This document shows, piece after piece, positions 10,038 through 20,940 of a DNA stretch of 64,000 bases. Both the position numbers and the translations under genes were made by a program. The stretch is from assembly GCA_019925105.1 (NCBI GenBank), contig JAHGAU010000031.1:186001-250000 (forward strand), written 5' to 3'. Source of the DNA: Niebla homalea (Eukaryota; Ascomycota; Lecanoromycetes; Lecanorales; Ramalinaceae). Positions within the stretch are counted from its first letter, which is position 1, and each line of letters starts with the position of its first letter. The notes below the pieces were generated by a model that worked only from the letters and a program-made list of their open reading frames with translations, was not told where the DNA came from and did not search any database.

Positions 10038-10856
10038 TTACCTCTCTTGCACCCGCTTCCATTTCCTGCAATAAACTGAGAACCCTTTTGATTCAAAGAC
10101 CTTCCACCATAGTATCGTGGGACAGACAGCTCTGAGGCGGCCTCCGTATTTCTCATCACTCAAGACCACAACACTCAATTCATCAGTGATCCTAGAAAGC
10201 TCCTGGAACTCCGTGGCAACTTCAAAATGTGGTAAAAGCTGCAAGAACTCGGTCAGGTAAGACCAGAGTGTCGCACAAAAAGCCTCGGCCATTACCCCGC
10301 CTGTATAGTCGATGTAAAAGCGGTCCAATTCTAGGTCCGTCTCGGTCGATAGCTCAATGGTAAAGCACTTCAATGACTGGACATTCTTTCGGATGTCCTT
10401 TATTGAATTGCTAATAGCGGATGGCATGTCGTGCCAGCAGAAGAACCTGTCGCCACTCTCTTTGACCATCAAGCGATAGAAGAGACTGACGTGCGACAAT
10501 CCGGGGGCTCTTGCCTCGCTGGGACGTGCAAGCGTCAAGGTCTGCCATTCCGTCCAGGAGCAATATTCGACCCCCTTGAAGAAATGATGTTCGGCATTCA
10601 ACGCGAAGCGAAAAGCGTGGGATTGGTAGAAGAATTGCAATGCTTCCGTGAAGACTTGTCGACATGATAGCAGGATTGGTAGTTTGTCTGAGGCTGTCGC
10701 ACGGTGGTGACGTCGTGGGCTAGACATGATGCGCTGGAGATCCAGCATTTCGTTTGAAAAACATTCCTCATAGATGATGGCTCTAACTTCTTTGGCAATG
10801 CTGAGAAAGCGGCTGGCTGGTTGCTCGTCCCATGACATTCCACGACTGCTGGACAT
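10038..10856 (-). CDS. F-box-like (2EXR-related) protein, about 272 aa
   Basis: The frame is open from 10904, but that codon is GTG. The first in-frame ATG is at 10856 (MSSSRGMSWDEQPASR). The first block is RFLSIAKEVRAIIYEECFSN, lacking the usual Leu-Pro. The second is FTEALQFFYQSHAFRFAL, which keeps the E-A-L...F-Y-x-S-H pattern. The C-terminal half has scattered leucine-rich strands and ends in a basic segment. It is a divergent member of the family filling this region. Function unknown. Confidence 0.72.
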   Translation of the reverse strand: MSSSRGMSWDEQPASRFLSIAKEVRAIIYEECFSNEMLDLQRIMSSPRRHHRATASDKLPILLSCRQVFTEALQFFYQSHAFRFALNAEHHFFKGVEYCSWTEWQTLTLARPSEARAPGLSHVSLFYRLMVKESGDRFFCWHDMPSAISNSIKDIRKNVQSLKCFTIELSTETDLELDRFYIDYTGGVMAEAFCATLWSYLTEFLQLLPHFEVATEFQELSRITDELSVVVLSDEKYGGRLRAVCPTILWWKVFESKGFSVYCRKWKRVQER

Positions 10857-12754
10857 TGGTGCTTGACACCCAGCAGATGTTGGATGGACAGGATTGAGAT
10901 CCACAAGTCGTGAGATGTCGAACTGATAATTTGGTAGATAGTCCCGAGTGAACCAAATTTTTTCGGATAAGTTGATGTAAGAGAGATGTCATTGTTTGCT
11001 CAATCCCCCTAGCGGTCAAAAGTAACATTTCATCAAAGTTCCACGAAAAACAAGTGATCAAAAGTATCTACTCACATACTATCGAAAACATGGAGAGTGT
11101 GACATCCTCTCACGGGCATTTGAACCTGTAGGACTGATGTGCAACAATTTTTCACCATCATGTCCTCGATTAAGAGGATGTGTGGAATGGACGCCCAAAT
11201 ACTGATGTGACTTTGCGCTGATTTCTGTGCTCCACAGTTTCAGACTTCATTCTCAATGGGCATGCCATTCATAGACATCGAGTTTACGAAGTAGAATCAT
11301 CTACGGGAGGGCGACTGAGGATCTTGTTGAGCATAAACTTTCGCACCAATCATTCATAGATCATCCAACGTTTTCGCGACTTTGCTAGGCATTATATCAA
11401 AAGCTAATCGCATGTCGGAGGCTCGCAGAGCTCAATTTGCCTTGAAGTAGTAATCTAGGGCTTCAGGTGGTCAGATGGTTTTCTTTTTGGTTTTTTTTTA
11501 CAACGGGAAGGCCTGTAGAACTACAATATTATGATCCGCGGTCGTGCCCAAATTTGTTCGCTTTTGTTAGCATGGTCAGCTCAGGTAGACAGAACGCGTA
11601 ATTAGAAGTCAGACTTTTCTATGGGAAGTTGATGCTGCGTAATCTGGATCGAACAATGGTGGCAACCATGGAGGGTGAAAAGATGCAGGGCGGAGAATTG
11701 AGCGCCGTGGCGCATTAGCGCACATATCTCTCCGTATTTGGGATATGCATAGAGGGTGAGTGACGTTAGGTCCGATATTGCCAAGAGAGGAAGCTTCAGT
11801 GTGGTCTCGGGTTGACCGTTAAAAGTTAGTGTGTAGAACGGGTGATTGATGCCCAATGTACAGGAGATGCTAAGCTATCCCACTTGCAGAACAACATGTA
11901 TCTAAGCCTGATCTCTTCCACCATCGCATCTGCAACTCGGAATCCAAGTCAGGAAGAAATTGAAACGCGGGAAAACCTTCATCTCGCGAAGACGCTAGAC
12001 ACCAAAATAGGACGATGGGAGCTAAACAATCGGAAGGGAAGTGGTGCGAGGAGTTAACCAATAGCAATCCACGACAAAAAGCATTATCGCCTTGTCCGAA
12101 AGACCCTGCCCCCCGAGACTACCACAGGAGTTGCACCTCCTTCCCCCAAATCAATCGTCGCACTGGCATGATACACAGTGTTAATGATCTTTCGCACCGG
12201 TACCAGAGTCGCTGCTATCAATGTCATATCCTACGAAATGATGTGAATAGACACGCCCTACTCCATAAGTCCACGTAATGTCTGTCATTCGTGCAATGCG
12301 ACACGATTCGAAAGCCAAAACATGCTCAAGAACCCGACCATTGACATATATTTCCCACTCTCCCAAACCCAGCAGTATCTCGATAATCTTCCTGACCGTC
12401 GGCTATGCCTTCTTGCATATGCCACGTCGACCCTATTGGTCATGAACATGTTGGCCGAACATGTGCGACTATGTCAACTATTCTCGCCAGCGGGCAGTCA
12501 GCAAATGCCTCCCCCCACCATGCGCCGTTGGGCCGCCTTGCATAGTGACTTAGTCACGTACTTGATCTCATGCCGAGGACTACTTAAATTATATTTTATG
12601 CCAACAACTTGGACCAGAGTGATTTAAACTTGACAGCTTGAAGACTGTTGCTGGCGCAATTGAGACGACCACTTGGTGTGCAAATCTGTGAAGCAAGGCC
12701 TTTGCGAGGCCTCACCAATCGCCCTCTTCTTGCTCCTTTCTGTAGACTCACGTC
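10857..12754. other. Intergenic upstream of the GMC oxidoreductase
   Basis: About 1.9 kb with only short frames. A minus-strand frame at 11602-11856 contains a leucine-rich, Cys/His-containing stretch (LHLFTLHGCHHC) but begins with TTG and has no clear partner exon. An AT-rich run at about 12580-12600 lies roughly 160 bp before the GMC start codon and could serve as a core promoter element (inference). Confidence 0.4.
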
Positions 12755-14467
12755 ATGGCAGATTATCTTATTGTCGGTGGTGGTCTTGCCGGCTGTGTGC
12801 TTGCTACTCGTCTCAAAGAATACAACCCGTCGTTGAACATCACCTTGATCGAGACCGGCCCCGACGAACATGCCCATCCCCTTATCACAGAGCCTATGGG
12901 TACAATGCAACTCCACCGCAGTCCTTTTGAGTACAAGTACAAGACGATCCCACAGAAACACTATCAAGGAAGAGAAATTTTCAATGCAGGAGGCAAAGTT
13001 CTATCAGGATCCAGTGCTGTGTGCGTCGCCGCTCTCTTTTGAAGCCGGACCAAGCCGCTAAATCATTCGCTCAGGAATTATGCTGCATGGACACGTGGAG
13101 ACCGTGCTGACTACGATCTATGGGGAAGATTGGTCAACGACAAACGCTGGAGCTATGACGGTCTCCTGCCGTATTTTCGCAAGACCGAAAACCATCATGA
13201 TCCTCATGCTGACCCCCATCAACACGGTTTCGACGGCCCTATCTTTTCCACTCCAGCCTTGAGTCGCACTTACCCACTCACCTCGCAACTAAAAGAAGCA
13301 TACCAGCAGGTAGGCGTCAAAATGAGCTCAGATCTGAACAGCGGCGATAATAAGGGCATGGCACCTCACATCGAGATCTGGTACAAGGGTAAGCGACAAC
13401 CAGCAGGCAAAGCCTATGGACTTTCCGGAGTTGACATCCTGACCAACACCACTGTCAAGCGCATCCTGCTTGGCAAATCTCAAGGTACCAAACCAAGAGC
13501 TTATGGTGTTGAGCTTACCTCAGGCAAGACGTTGACCGCGAAGGATGAAGTAATTATCAGCTGCGGTGCCATCCGAACTCCTCAACTACTCATGCTCTCA
13601 GGCATCGGCGCACCGTCAGAATTACAGAAGCACGGCATCCCACTCCAAGTCCCCTCTCCAGATGTAGGTCTGAACTTCTCCGATCACAGCAGCATCATGC
13701 AGTTCTACCACATCCACGACCCTGAGAAAGGTCTCTGCGCCCCGTCCCCAGCCTTCAATCATCCTTCATTCATCGAGGGTTTTCCCAACGACTATATCAT
13801 CGCCGAATCTGCCCCAACAGATCTTCTTAAGAAAGCGCTCCAGCAAGACTTGGCGTCATTATCCACCACCGACACCACACCCGTAACCGATACCCACCCG
13901 CACCTCTCGCCTCCTCGCTCACACTACCAAATTCTTCCCATGTATGCCCCAACCGAAATCCCGCTTACGGACATGAATATCCCGGTGGACGGCAGTATCA
14001 TCAGCATCGGCGTCCTAAATCTTCTCCCCACCTCGCGAGGCTCCATTACCTTGACCTCCACCGACCCTACTGCGGACCCTGCCATCGATCCAAATTACTA
14101 TGCCACCGAAGCCGACCGCGTGATTCTCCGCGCAGCCATGCGACGCAACATGTCCGCCTTCGAAACGCCGCAGGGGCAGCAGGTAGTGAAGGAGGAAGTA
14201 GCACCCGCGGGCTTCCCGTCCTTGACCAGCCGCAGCACGGACGAGGAGATCGACAGGCGTGTTCGTAGATGCGGAGGGACTTTCTACCATACTTTGGGGA
14301 CGGCGAGTATGGGCAAAGTGGTGGACACGGAATGTCGCGTGATTGGCGTGGAAGGCCTGAGGGTGATAGATGCGAGCGTGGTGCCGACGCCCATTAGTGC
14401 GGCATATATGGTCATGGTGTATGCGCTAGCGGAGCAGGCAGCTGCAATGATGGCTGGAAGGGCGTGA
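12755..14467 (+). CDS. GMC-family FAD-dependent oxidoreductase, 552 aa
   Basis: Exon 1 is 12755-13020 and exon 2 is 13075-14467. The 54-bp intron runs GTGCGT to TCAG, splits a Val codon and has a gctaaat branch-like site. Residues 4-13 form the FAD dinucleotide fold (LIVGGGLAGC). GGKVLSGSSAVNYAAWTRG (about 78-98) matches GMC signature 1, and GAIRTPQLLMLSGIG (about 252-266) matches signature 2. The C-terminal YHTLGTASMGK (about 491) carries the first expected catalytic His. The second expected His/Asn, in a P-x-S-[AS]-H-type motif, is replaced: the protein reads PISAAYMVMVYALAEQ. Known: GMC enzymes oxidise alcohols, sugars or related substrates using FAD. The substrate is not predictable here. 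There is no obvious signal peptide, so a cytosolic location is likely. Confidence 0.88.
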
Positions 14468-15043
14468 AGATTTTGCACAGATCTTGCAGTCCAAAATGAC
14501 ATGGGTCGCTTGCTATCCTCTATCAGCTTGAGGGGGAGGAATTGCCTCGATTAAAGCTTCAAATAATGAAATGGAAGTGTCTCATCAGGATATCGTAAGT
14601 GGCCTCTTCACATAACGCCGTAAATCACGAGTTTCACCTGACCACCTATTCTGCCCCAGCTGCATCATTTAAAACGCGTGAAACTTGATCATTGCCGTGT
14701 GCATTCGTTTGTGATACTTCATAATTGGATCAGAGACGCTGCTGCAAAGCGCGGAATTTCTTTGAGATGATATTACATGGACCGTGCAACCCCAGACGTT
14801 TCATGGACCCATGCCCAGCAGCGTCATCTCTTGGCTTTCGTTAAAGTGTTTCACCCCCTGCATGGGAATACTTAGAAGCTCTGACATTCTTATCGCTTTC
14901 CAACTCCTTCTACTTTCTTCTTCGCAGTCCGGATATACTCCCCTCGGAATCCAAGCTTCTTAATCATAGGATTGACCACCTCAGACCAATTGAAACTCGA
15001 CATCGCTCAGCACTATTTGACTCCCAGCTTCCTGAAGCACAGG
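14468..15043. other. Intergenic between GMC gene and small-family member C
   Basis: No coding signal. The stretch includes the 3' flank of the GMC gene and a pyrimidine-rich run at about 14896-14935 upstream of the small-family copy. Confidence 0.45.
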
Positions 15044-15361
15044 ATGGAAGCCAACACCGAAGTACCTCACAACGAGGATGACTTGGTCATTCTGTACAAC
15101 ATTGAAACCTGGGAAGTCTCACTAACGAAGAGAAGCGAGATCGAATGTAAGTCCCTCCAGCCCCAGTTCTACTAAGCGGATGATTGACCAGCCATCTCAA
15201 GACACGGAGGAGAAACCGGCTCGGAAGAACTCCAAATACCGGAAATCGATGCGTTGTTGAAGCACCCAGATCAGGTCTGCTCATTGCCTCTCGCAAGATG
15301 CACCACCTGGAACTTGCGTGCCAGGGGCTACGGCGCTAGGGTCGGTGCATGTATTGTTTGA
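15044..15361 (+). pseudogene. Small two-exon family, member C, probably decayed
   Basis: Exon 1 runs from ATG at 15044 to 15146 (103 nt, the same length as in member D) and ends with DDLVILYNIETWEVSLTKRS plus the phase-1 donor GTAAGT. The intron 15147-15191 has a textbook TACTAAGC branch site and ends CAG. Joining at that acceptor gives a frame running to TGA at about 15361 that shows little family similarity. The neighbouring frame, one base off, resembles member D closely: GRTPNTGNR for GRAPKFGDR, GLLIASRKM for TLLIASLRL, and LRR-stop-GRC for RRRGRC. That frame contains TAG at 15337-15339. The simplest reading is a one-base frameshift plus a nonsense mutation. A functional but divergent reading remains possible. 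Confidence 0.5.
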
Positions 15362-15932
15362 AAACCCCCGCGGAGAAGAAGCAGAAGACGTCATCAGGTG
15401 AGCTGCTTGTGCAGGAAGGCGGGCGCCCGACCCCAAATCCTGTGGGTGTGGCTTTGCCACCATATTTCAGCCCGATTCTACGTACTTCGGAATAACCTTA
15501 ATCCAGCGGAAAATTTCTCGTCAATTGTTCTTCAAGAAGTTTCGTGAGGATCGTAAAATGAAGATGAAGCCGGTATATATACTAATGACGTGAGAGATTT
15601 CGTGAATCATTTAGCTCAAACCTGTGCTGGCTACGGTCACTGTGCTGTCGCAACCCAATACCAAAAATAACCTGTCATTAATTCGGCTTTAAAACCCGCT
15701 GACATCGATCACTCTCGGAAAATAATGGCAAGTCTGGCACAATGATATCGTTTACCCACAATTGTTAATCCTTGCAAGATGCCGTTACTTAATCCGACCA
15801 CAGCTGTCCAAGGAAACTTCAATCCGTACAATGACTCTGGCGGTATCTTCCGCAGGAGAGCACGTCCAAATGATACGAGGAAATCCCACTGGACCGCGGC
15901 AGATTGAAGGCTCCCATTGTGCTACTTGCTCA
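15362..15932. other. Intergenic, nothing identified
   Basis: Spacer between the converging small-family members C and D. No motif-bearing frame was seen. Confidence 0.45.
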
Positions 15933-16266
15933 TCAGAATCTTCTTGACTCGATCACATAGACATCATTGCATCGGCCCCGACGCCTTTGCCATGAAGCCT
16001 GCCAACCCAGCTTCGTCAATCTTAGCGACGCGATAAGTAGCGTTGATTCGGGCCGGTATATGTCATATCGATCCCCAAATTTCGGCGCTCGGCCGATTTT
16101 GTCTGCGTCATTGACTGAGACAGTCAATTACTTCGTTTCTGATAAGTTTGTCGAGCTACTTACGACTGACAGAGTCCCTTTTCTTCGTTGAGACTTGCTG
16201 GGTGGTCAGATCAAGTAGGATAATTCTACCGCTATTTGTGCGAGATATTTTCTGTTCAGGTACCAT
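15933..16266 (-). CDS. Unrecognised small two-exon protein, family member D, 94 aa
   Basis: Exon 1 is 16164-16266 (ATG at 16266) and exon 2 is 15933-16114. The 49-bp intron runs GTAAGT to CTCAG and is in phase 1. The spliced length is 285 nt. The exon-1 end is GRIILLDLTTQQVSTKKRDS, matching members A (HVIIFDTTTNTVSSEKRSN) and C. Exon 2 reads DKIGRAPKFGDRYDIYRPES, then LLIASLRLTKLGWQASW, then RRRGRCNDVYVIESRRF to the stop. It is shorter than A and B because it ends soon after the C-N-D-V core and lacks their Pro-rich tail. The exon-1 match at the same splice phase makes the gene model credible despite its size. Function unknown. Confidence 0.68.
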
Positions 16267-17347
16267 CTCAGTCTCAAGTTGGTATATTGGGATATCAGTA
16301 GAAGGCGGTTTGGCTGGGCTTGAAAGGCTGGAACAATCAATAATCAGGCGCTATAATTCTTTCAGTTTCAGGAGTCTAAAAGAACAGCAGAATCAGCAGG
16401 GAAAGGGGACCTTGAAGTACTCCAGCGGGAAGGCAATGATCATCTGAGTGATTGAACCCTGGCCTTCTGACGATCAATTTGCGACTTGAGAAGGTGGTAC
16501 CGCAACCTCCATCTGCATGCACAGCGCTTCGTGAGATTGGGCACACCTAATTCCAGGAGAGTCATATGCCGAGACCGAAGTCCAGTTGAGCGGGATGACC
16601 GAGATTAGAAACATCGGATGGAGCGCACAAGGCAGACTGCACCTGACCCCCAATCGGGTTGTGTGGTTATGCAGGAAGCATCAGGCTGACGAATGGTCGT
16701 TACAAGTTAGCGAGTGGCGCTTCGGATCGAGCCACATCCGCCAATGAGCAACAATCTTTGGGCCACACCAGACACGCGCAGCCCCCACAGGGAGCTGCAG
16801 TGTTCCACTCTTATCACACATTAAACCGTGACACTACAGCCTCTTGAAAATTGATCAGTCCCCCAGCCTGCTTACGTCGCATGCAGCTCGAAGTGTCCAA
16901 GTAGTGGGCTCTACTGAGTTTGTTGGTCAAATATTCGAAATGAAGGTCGCAGTATCTATTAATAGGGCCGGTCTTCGAACCATTGATTTGTCGGGCGTTG
17001 GACTCAAAGAAGCGAATGCAGGAACCTTGCTACACGTCAACTTCTATTGCGCCAATAGGATATGATTTGCTTACAGCCTGCTACGGTGGAGGGGGTGCCC
17101 CGTTTCACTCTGCTGACCACCTTCCAGGCTTCATTGCGAGGCTTGTGCATCACCATCGTGCTGTTTTGAGCCTCATATCCCGCCCAGAATACATCATTAA
17201 TTCTGTCACAAACATCCGAATGCATAAGCACTTTCATTTCTTGCCTCATATATCTGATCAGCCGCACTCGTTTCAAATGTCTCTCCCTCTTCCTTCAAGC
17301 TTTTGATCTCCGCCAAAGTCTGTCTTAATATAGTATATACCATTTCA
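16267..17347. other. Intergenic upstream of the patatin gene
   Basis: About 1.1 kb. Several short overlapping plus-strand frames (16659-17306) lack motifs and splice logic. It presumably includes the patatin promoter. Confidence 0.45.
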
Positions 17348-19643
17348 ATGGCCGAACCAACTACCGATGGCAAAATTGCCCGAGAGCTACCTCCACAGGA
17401 CCTTGGCGACTTGACCACGATTAAGGAGGCTCAGTCTCACTCGTCTCTTTCTGATCCCCCAAACCAGGCTCCAGCCGATGATTCAGGCCCACCCGTGAAT
17501 CAGCCTGCAACCGATCTAGGTGCTGAAGCCTCGTCGCCAGCCTCCCCATCGTCTGTCCTTGCGGATTTTGGAATAAACAAGACCAAGATTCAACCACCAC
17601 CACCCAGAGTCATACACAAAAAAACACTCCCCCTTGAGAAAACACCGCATGGGCATACCTTCCGTCGTCACTCAACAACCGTCACTCAGCAATCACAGTC
17701 TTTCGACGAAACAAAGCTATGGGATCAGAAGTTGATCCTCTCCCTCGGTTAGTGAGACTCTTCACTGATAGAATCATAGTCTATGCACGGCTAACAAGGC
17801 CCATGAGGTGTGAAGATGGAGGCGGCATTAGGGGATATTCAGCTCTTCTCATTATCCAAGCGCTTATGGAAGCCATCATTCATGAAGAGCGTAATTGGCC
17901 TGCTGGTCCAGATCCATGGGATGGACCCGCTGAATCAAGTTATCATCCCGTCGATCCTACCATTAGTCTCACAACTGACAGCGAAAGCGCCGACCATCTC
18001 CCTCATGCTGTCAAGCAGGCTGGACTTTGGTTACCGTGTCATTACTTTGACTACATGGCAGGTACAAGCACAGGAGGTTTGATTGGTATCATGTTGGTAC
18101 GTAGCAAGATAAAAGTCTACCTGCATCCGTACGATTCTCAAGGTCTGGTCGGCTCGTAGTCGAGTCAGTCCTTGTCGTGATGACTCGGAAGACTCAAGGA
18201 CTGATACACAATTGTATAGGGTCGGCTGAGGATGACCGTGGACGACTGCATCAAGGAATATGAAGAACTCGGACACAAAGTCTTCGGGCGATCCCGTTGG
18301 TGCCATTTCCGCTCTCCGCTCTGGCTGCCACGAGAGAAGTATAGCCACGATGTGCTGAAGCAGGTCGTCAAAGATGCGGTCGAGGAGAGGGTTCCCCGTA
18401 TAGGAACTTTTCCTGGCGGAAAGAACTTTATGTTCGATGATACCCGATGCAGAGTGTAAGTATGTTGGTTCCTTTACTTGTGCTGTACATTGAGATCAAG
18501 AGCAGGGTCTGTGTGTCATATCAACAGCAAGCTCGAGGCCAAGCCGAAGTTCCCTACCTCTTCCGCACTTACCAGAATCTTCGTAAAGGCAAGACCAAGG
18601 AAGACGCTCGGATTGATCGTAACCCTGGCCCAGCGCATGACATCCCCATCTGGGAGGTCGCGCGTGCAACTTCTGCAGCACCCTCTTACTTCAAAGAGGT
18701 AGAGATTGAAGGACGACTGTATGTAGATGGTGGGTTCGGTACGAACAATCCATGCAGGGAGATTTTTGAGGAGGTCCGCAAACTAAGCAATTACAACCCC
18801 TTATGCACCAAAACCATCATCAGTATCGGCACCGGCATGCAAACCACGCAGAGGATCCAGACCAAGAGACGTCGTACCAAGATATTCCTGTACGATGAGT
18901 TTGGCAAATTCATCCATTACCTGAACTTCGCCAGGAAATCCGCCACTGACTCAGGGGAGACTCACATTGACATGCTCCGGCAGAAGAAAGGACTGCCAAA
19001 CCTTAAATACGAGCGCTTCGACGTGGATGAGGGCCTAGATGACATGAAGCTTGATGAGTGGAAAGTTCGCAAACCACTAAGACTTTATATCGGTCGGCAA
19101 ATTGGGAACATTAGAGCATACCGGCAGAGGTCTTCGCAGTCGAAAAATTTTGAGGGAAGAGAGCAAGAGAAGGCAAGCGCCAAGCTGTCCCACGCTGAAG
19201 GGTCTCCAAATGGGGTAGATGCTTCAAACGCGACACCGAATCCGAACTCAGACTCTGACACTGATGCAAAAGACCCAGCTTCCCTGATTCCACTCTGGTT
19301 CCAGGAGCACAACAAGACGCTCGAGAAGATCCGGGTACACACCCAGAAATACCTCGAGAACGAGGAGATCAGGAAGAAAATCGAAGAATGCGCCCAGGTA
19401 CTGGTTGAAAGCCGACGCGGCCGCGCAAAAGCTGATCCTGACAGATGGGAACGAACCTGTTTCGGCACTTGGTATCAGTGTAATGTTGAGCATTGTCCGC
19501 GAGCCGAGAAGCGTTACGATAACGATCACGCCATGGAGAAACATTTGATGCACAAACATCCGACATTTCATTCTAAGAAGGACGATGCGGCCAAGGCAAG
19601 TCTGCAAAAGGCATTGGATGATTGTAAGATTGTCGTCCAGTGA
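17348..19643 (+). CDS. Patatin-like phospholipase with C-terminal zinc finger, 684 aa
   Basis: Four exons: 17348-17747, 17816-18096, 18220-18455 and 18506-19643. The introns have GT-AG borders, and the first carries a ctaac branch site. A disordered Pro/Ser/Gln-rich N-terminus (about 125 aa) precedes the patatin fold. The glycine-rich oxyanion motif LDGGGIRGYS (about 134) and the nucleophile elbow MAGTSTGG (Ser about 218) are present, as is YVDGGFGTNNP (Asp about 380) supplying the dyad Asp. All catalytic elements are intact, so lipid acyl-hydrolase activity is expected. The C-terminus has an acidic Ser/Asp-rich stretch, a charged helical segment, and CNVEHCP followed by HAMEKHLMHKHP, a C2H2-like zinc-finger arrangement at about 622-650. 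No NB-ARC or repeat domain follows, so this is a stand-alone patatin rather than an NLR. The substrate is unknown. Confidence 0.85.
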
Positions 19644-20498
19644 GAATTTTCTATCTGGCAAACAGCCTGGGTCGTGAGTATCAGCAATGTCATTGGGGCA
19701 AGTCATATCTTCCGAATGATTTGCCGTCATGTGAAACGACTGCTCACCTTTCGAGGCTGCTTCACGCGGTCCTGTCCGACCTTGTTGCCAACATTTGAGC
19801 GTGAAATCGAGCCATCTAGTTCCATCTTGAAGAAGTTGCCTACAACGAGCAGTCCGCCGCCTTGTGGCCGACGTAATGTCACAAAATGCGCGACGTGACT
19901 AAAGCGGCACACCAGAGGCTACTCTGAAAGCAACTATAATCCCAGCACTTTGTGACAAAGCGACACGCTCAACCAGTACAGCCGCGACAACGTTATCAAT
20001 AGTTGGGTCATTATGATACGTCTCACTCAGGATAACGAAACCAAAGGGTCCATACACACTCAGAATCTGAGATTCTCTTTCTGTATGCGACCAGATCTAG
20101 TGTACTGAGTCCGGGCCAGCTAAGCTTGACCACTATTGCCCGGTCCCACCCCGCAACTTACTCATAATCTTTCACCGTCGCTCCAACCTCGACCAGTAAG
20201 GAGTCTAAGGACATTCACATCATCCTGTCCACAATCGAGCTCTAAACTCAAGCTCCAAACTCAAACTCAAGATTTCGCCCACCTCGCCATAAACTCGCGG
20301 GTCTATATGCAGCTTCCGAGTCGACGGTGCCGCAAAAGCCAGGCTCCGCCACGAAGTTTCGAGCATCTCCTCGCATCGCGTCTTCATCAGCAGATGCAGC
20401 CAGCCACTCGGACCGGTCAGTTAGTTCCCACATCACACCAAGGACTCTCCAGTCAAACTCCATCCTAGGATGCGCGCGGTGACCACGCCGCGCCTCCG
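19644..20498. other. Intergenic, nothing supported
   Basis: Open frames on both strands at 20136-20468 overlap each other. They show no motif match, and the plus-strand one lacks an ATG. The stretch lies just downstream (minus strand) of the decayed F-box-like copy and could include remnants of its 3' part. Confidence 0.4.
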
Positions 20499-20940
20499 TC
20501 AGCCACGATATCCACGTACAGGATCCTTAGATTGGTGCAGTGCTCCGAGCTGTGATCCAAAGTGTACAACAAAACGCTTTGGCTCTGCCGATTCTGGGCG
20601 AGGAGGCCCACGCATGCGAGTGATCCTGTCTGCACATACCTGTGGAGGAAGGTCCCAAGTACCTTTGCAATACTTGTAACACCGGGGCGTCTTTCTCGGG
20701 ATACTGGCGCTTCTGCTTGAGCGCGGCCGCCATGTGAGGGTGTAAATTACATGGCTCTTGTCTAAGATTGGAGCCGCCGCGTTGCACATCTGCTTGTTCA
20801 GGATGACTACGCTGGACTTGGTTTTGTACTTTGCGCGCGTGAGATTGATATCGAGGTATATAACTTAATGCTCTGGCAAAGACGTGGCCGTAGATGATGA
20901 CTCTGACCTGGACAGGTAGCTTGACTAATGGGAGAAACAA
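20499..20940 (-). pseudogene. Frameshifted F-box-like (2EXR-type) gene
   Basis: One minus-strand frame carries the first family block, LVKLPVQVRVIIYGHVFARA. The second block, VVILNKQMCNAAAPILDKSH, lies immediately downstream but in the neighbouring frame. The join falls near 20860-20880, where no GT-AG intron of usual size fits. The first frame has no ATG before the motif. The second frame ends at 20499 (KRFVVHFGSQLGALHQSKDP before the end). Inferred: a pseudogene with at least one one-base frameshift. A sequencing error cannot be excluded from sequence alone. Confidence 0.55.

Noticed and set aside
11602..11856. Leucine-rich 84-codon minus-strand frame
   Set aside because: Starts with TTG, no partner exon found, and only a vague LRR-like look.
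20136..20468. 110-codon plus-strand Ser/Gln-rich frame
   Set aside because: Begins with TTG, low complexity, and overlapped by an equally open minus-strand frame.
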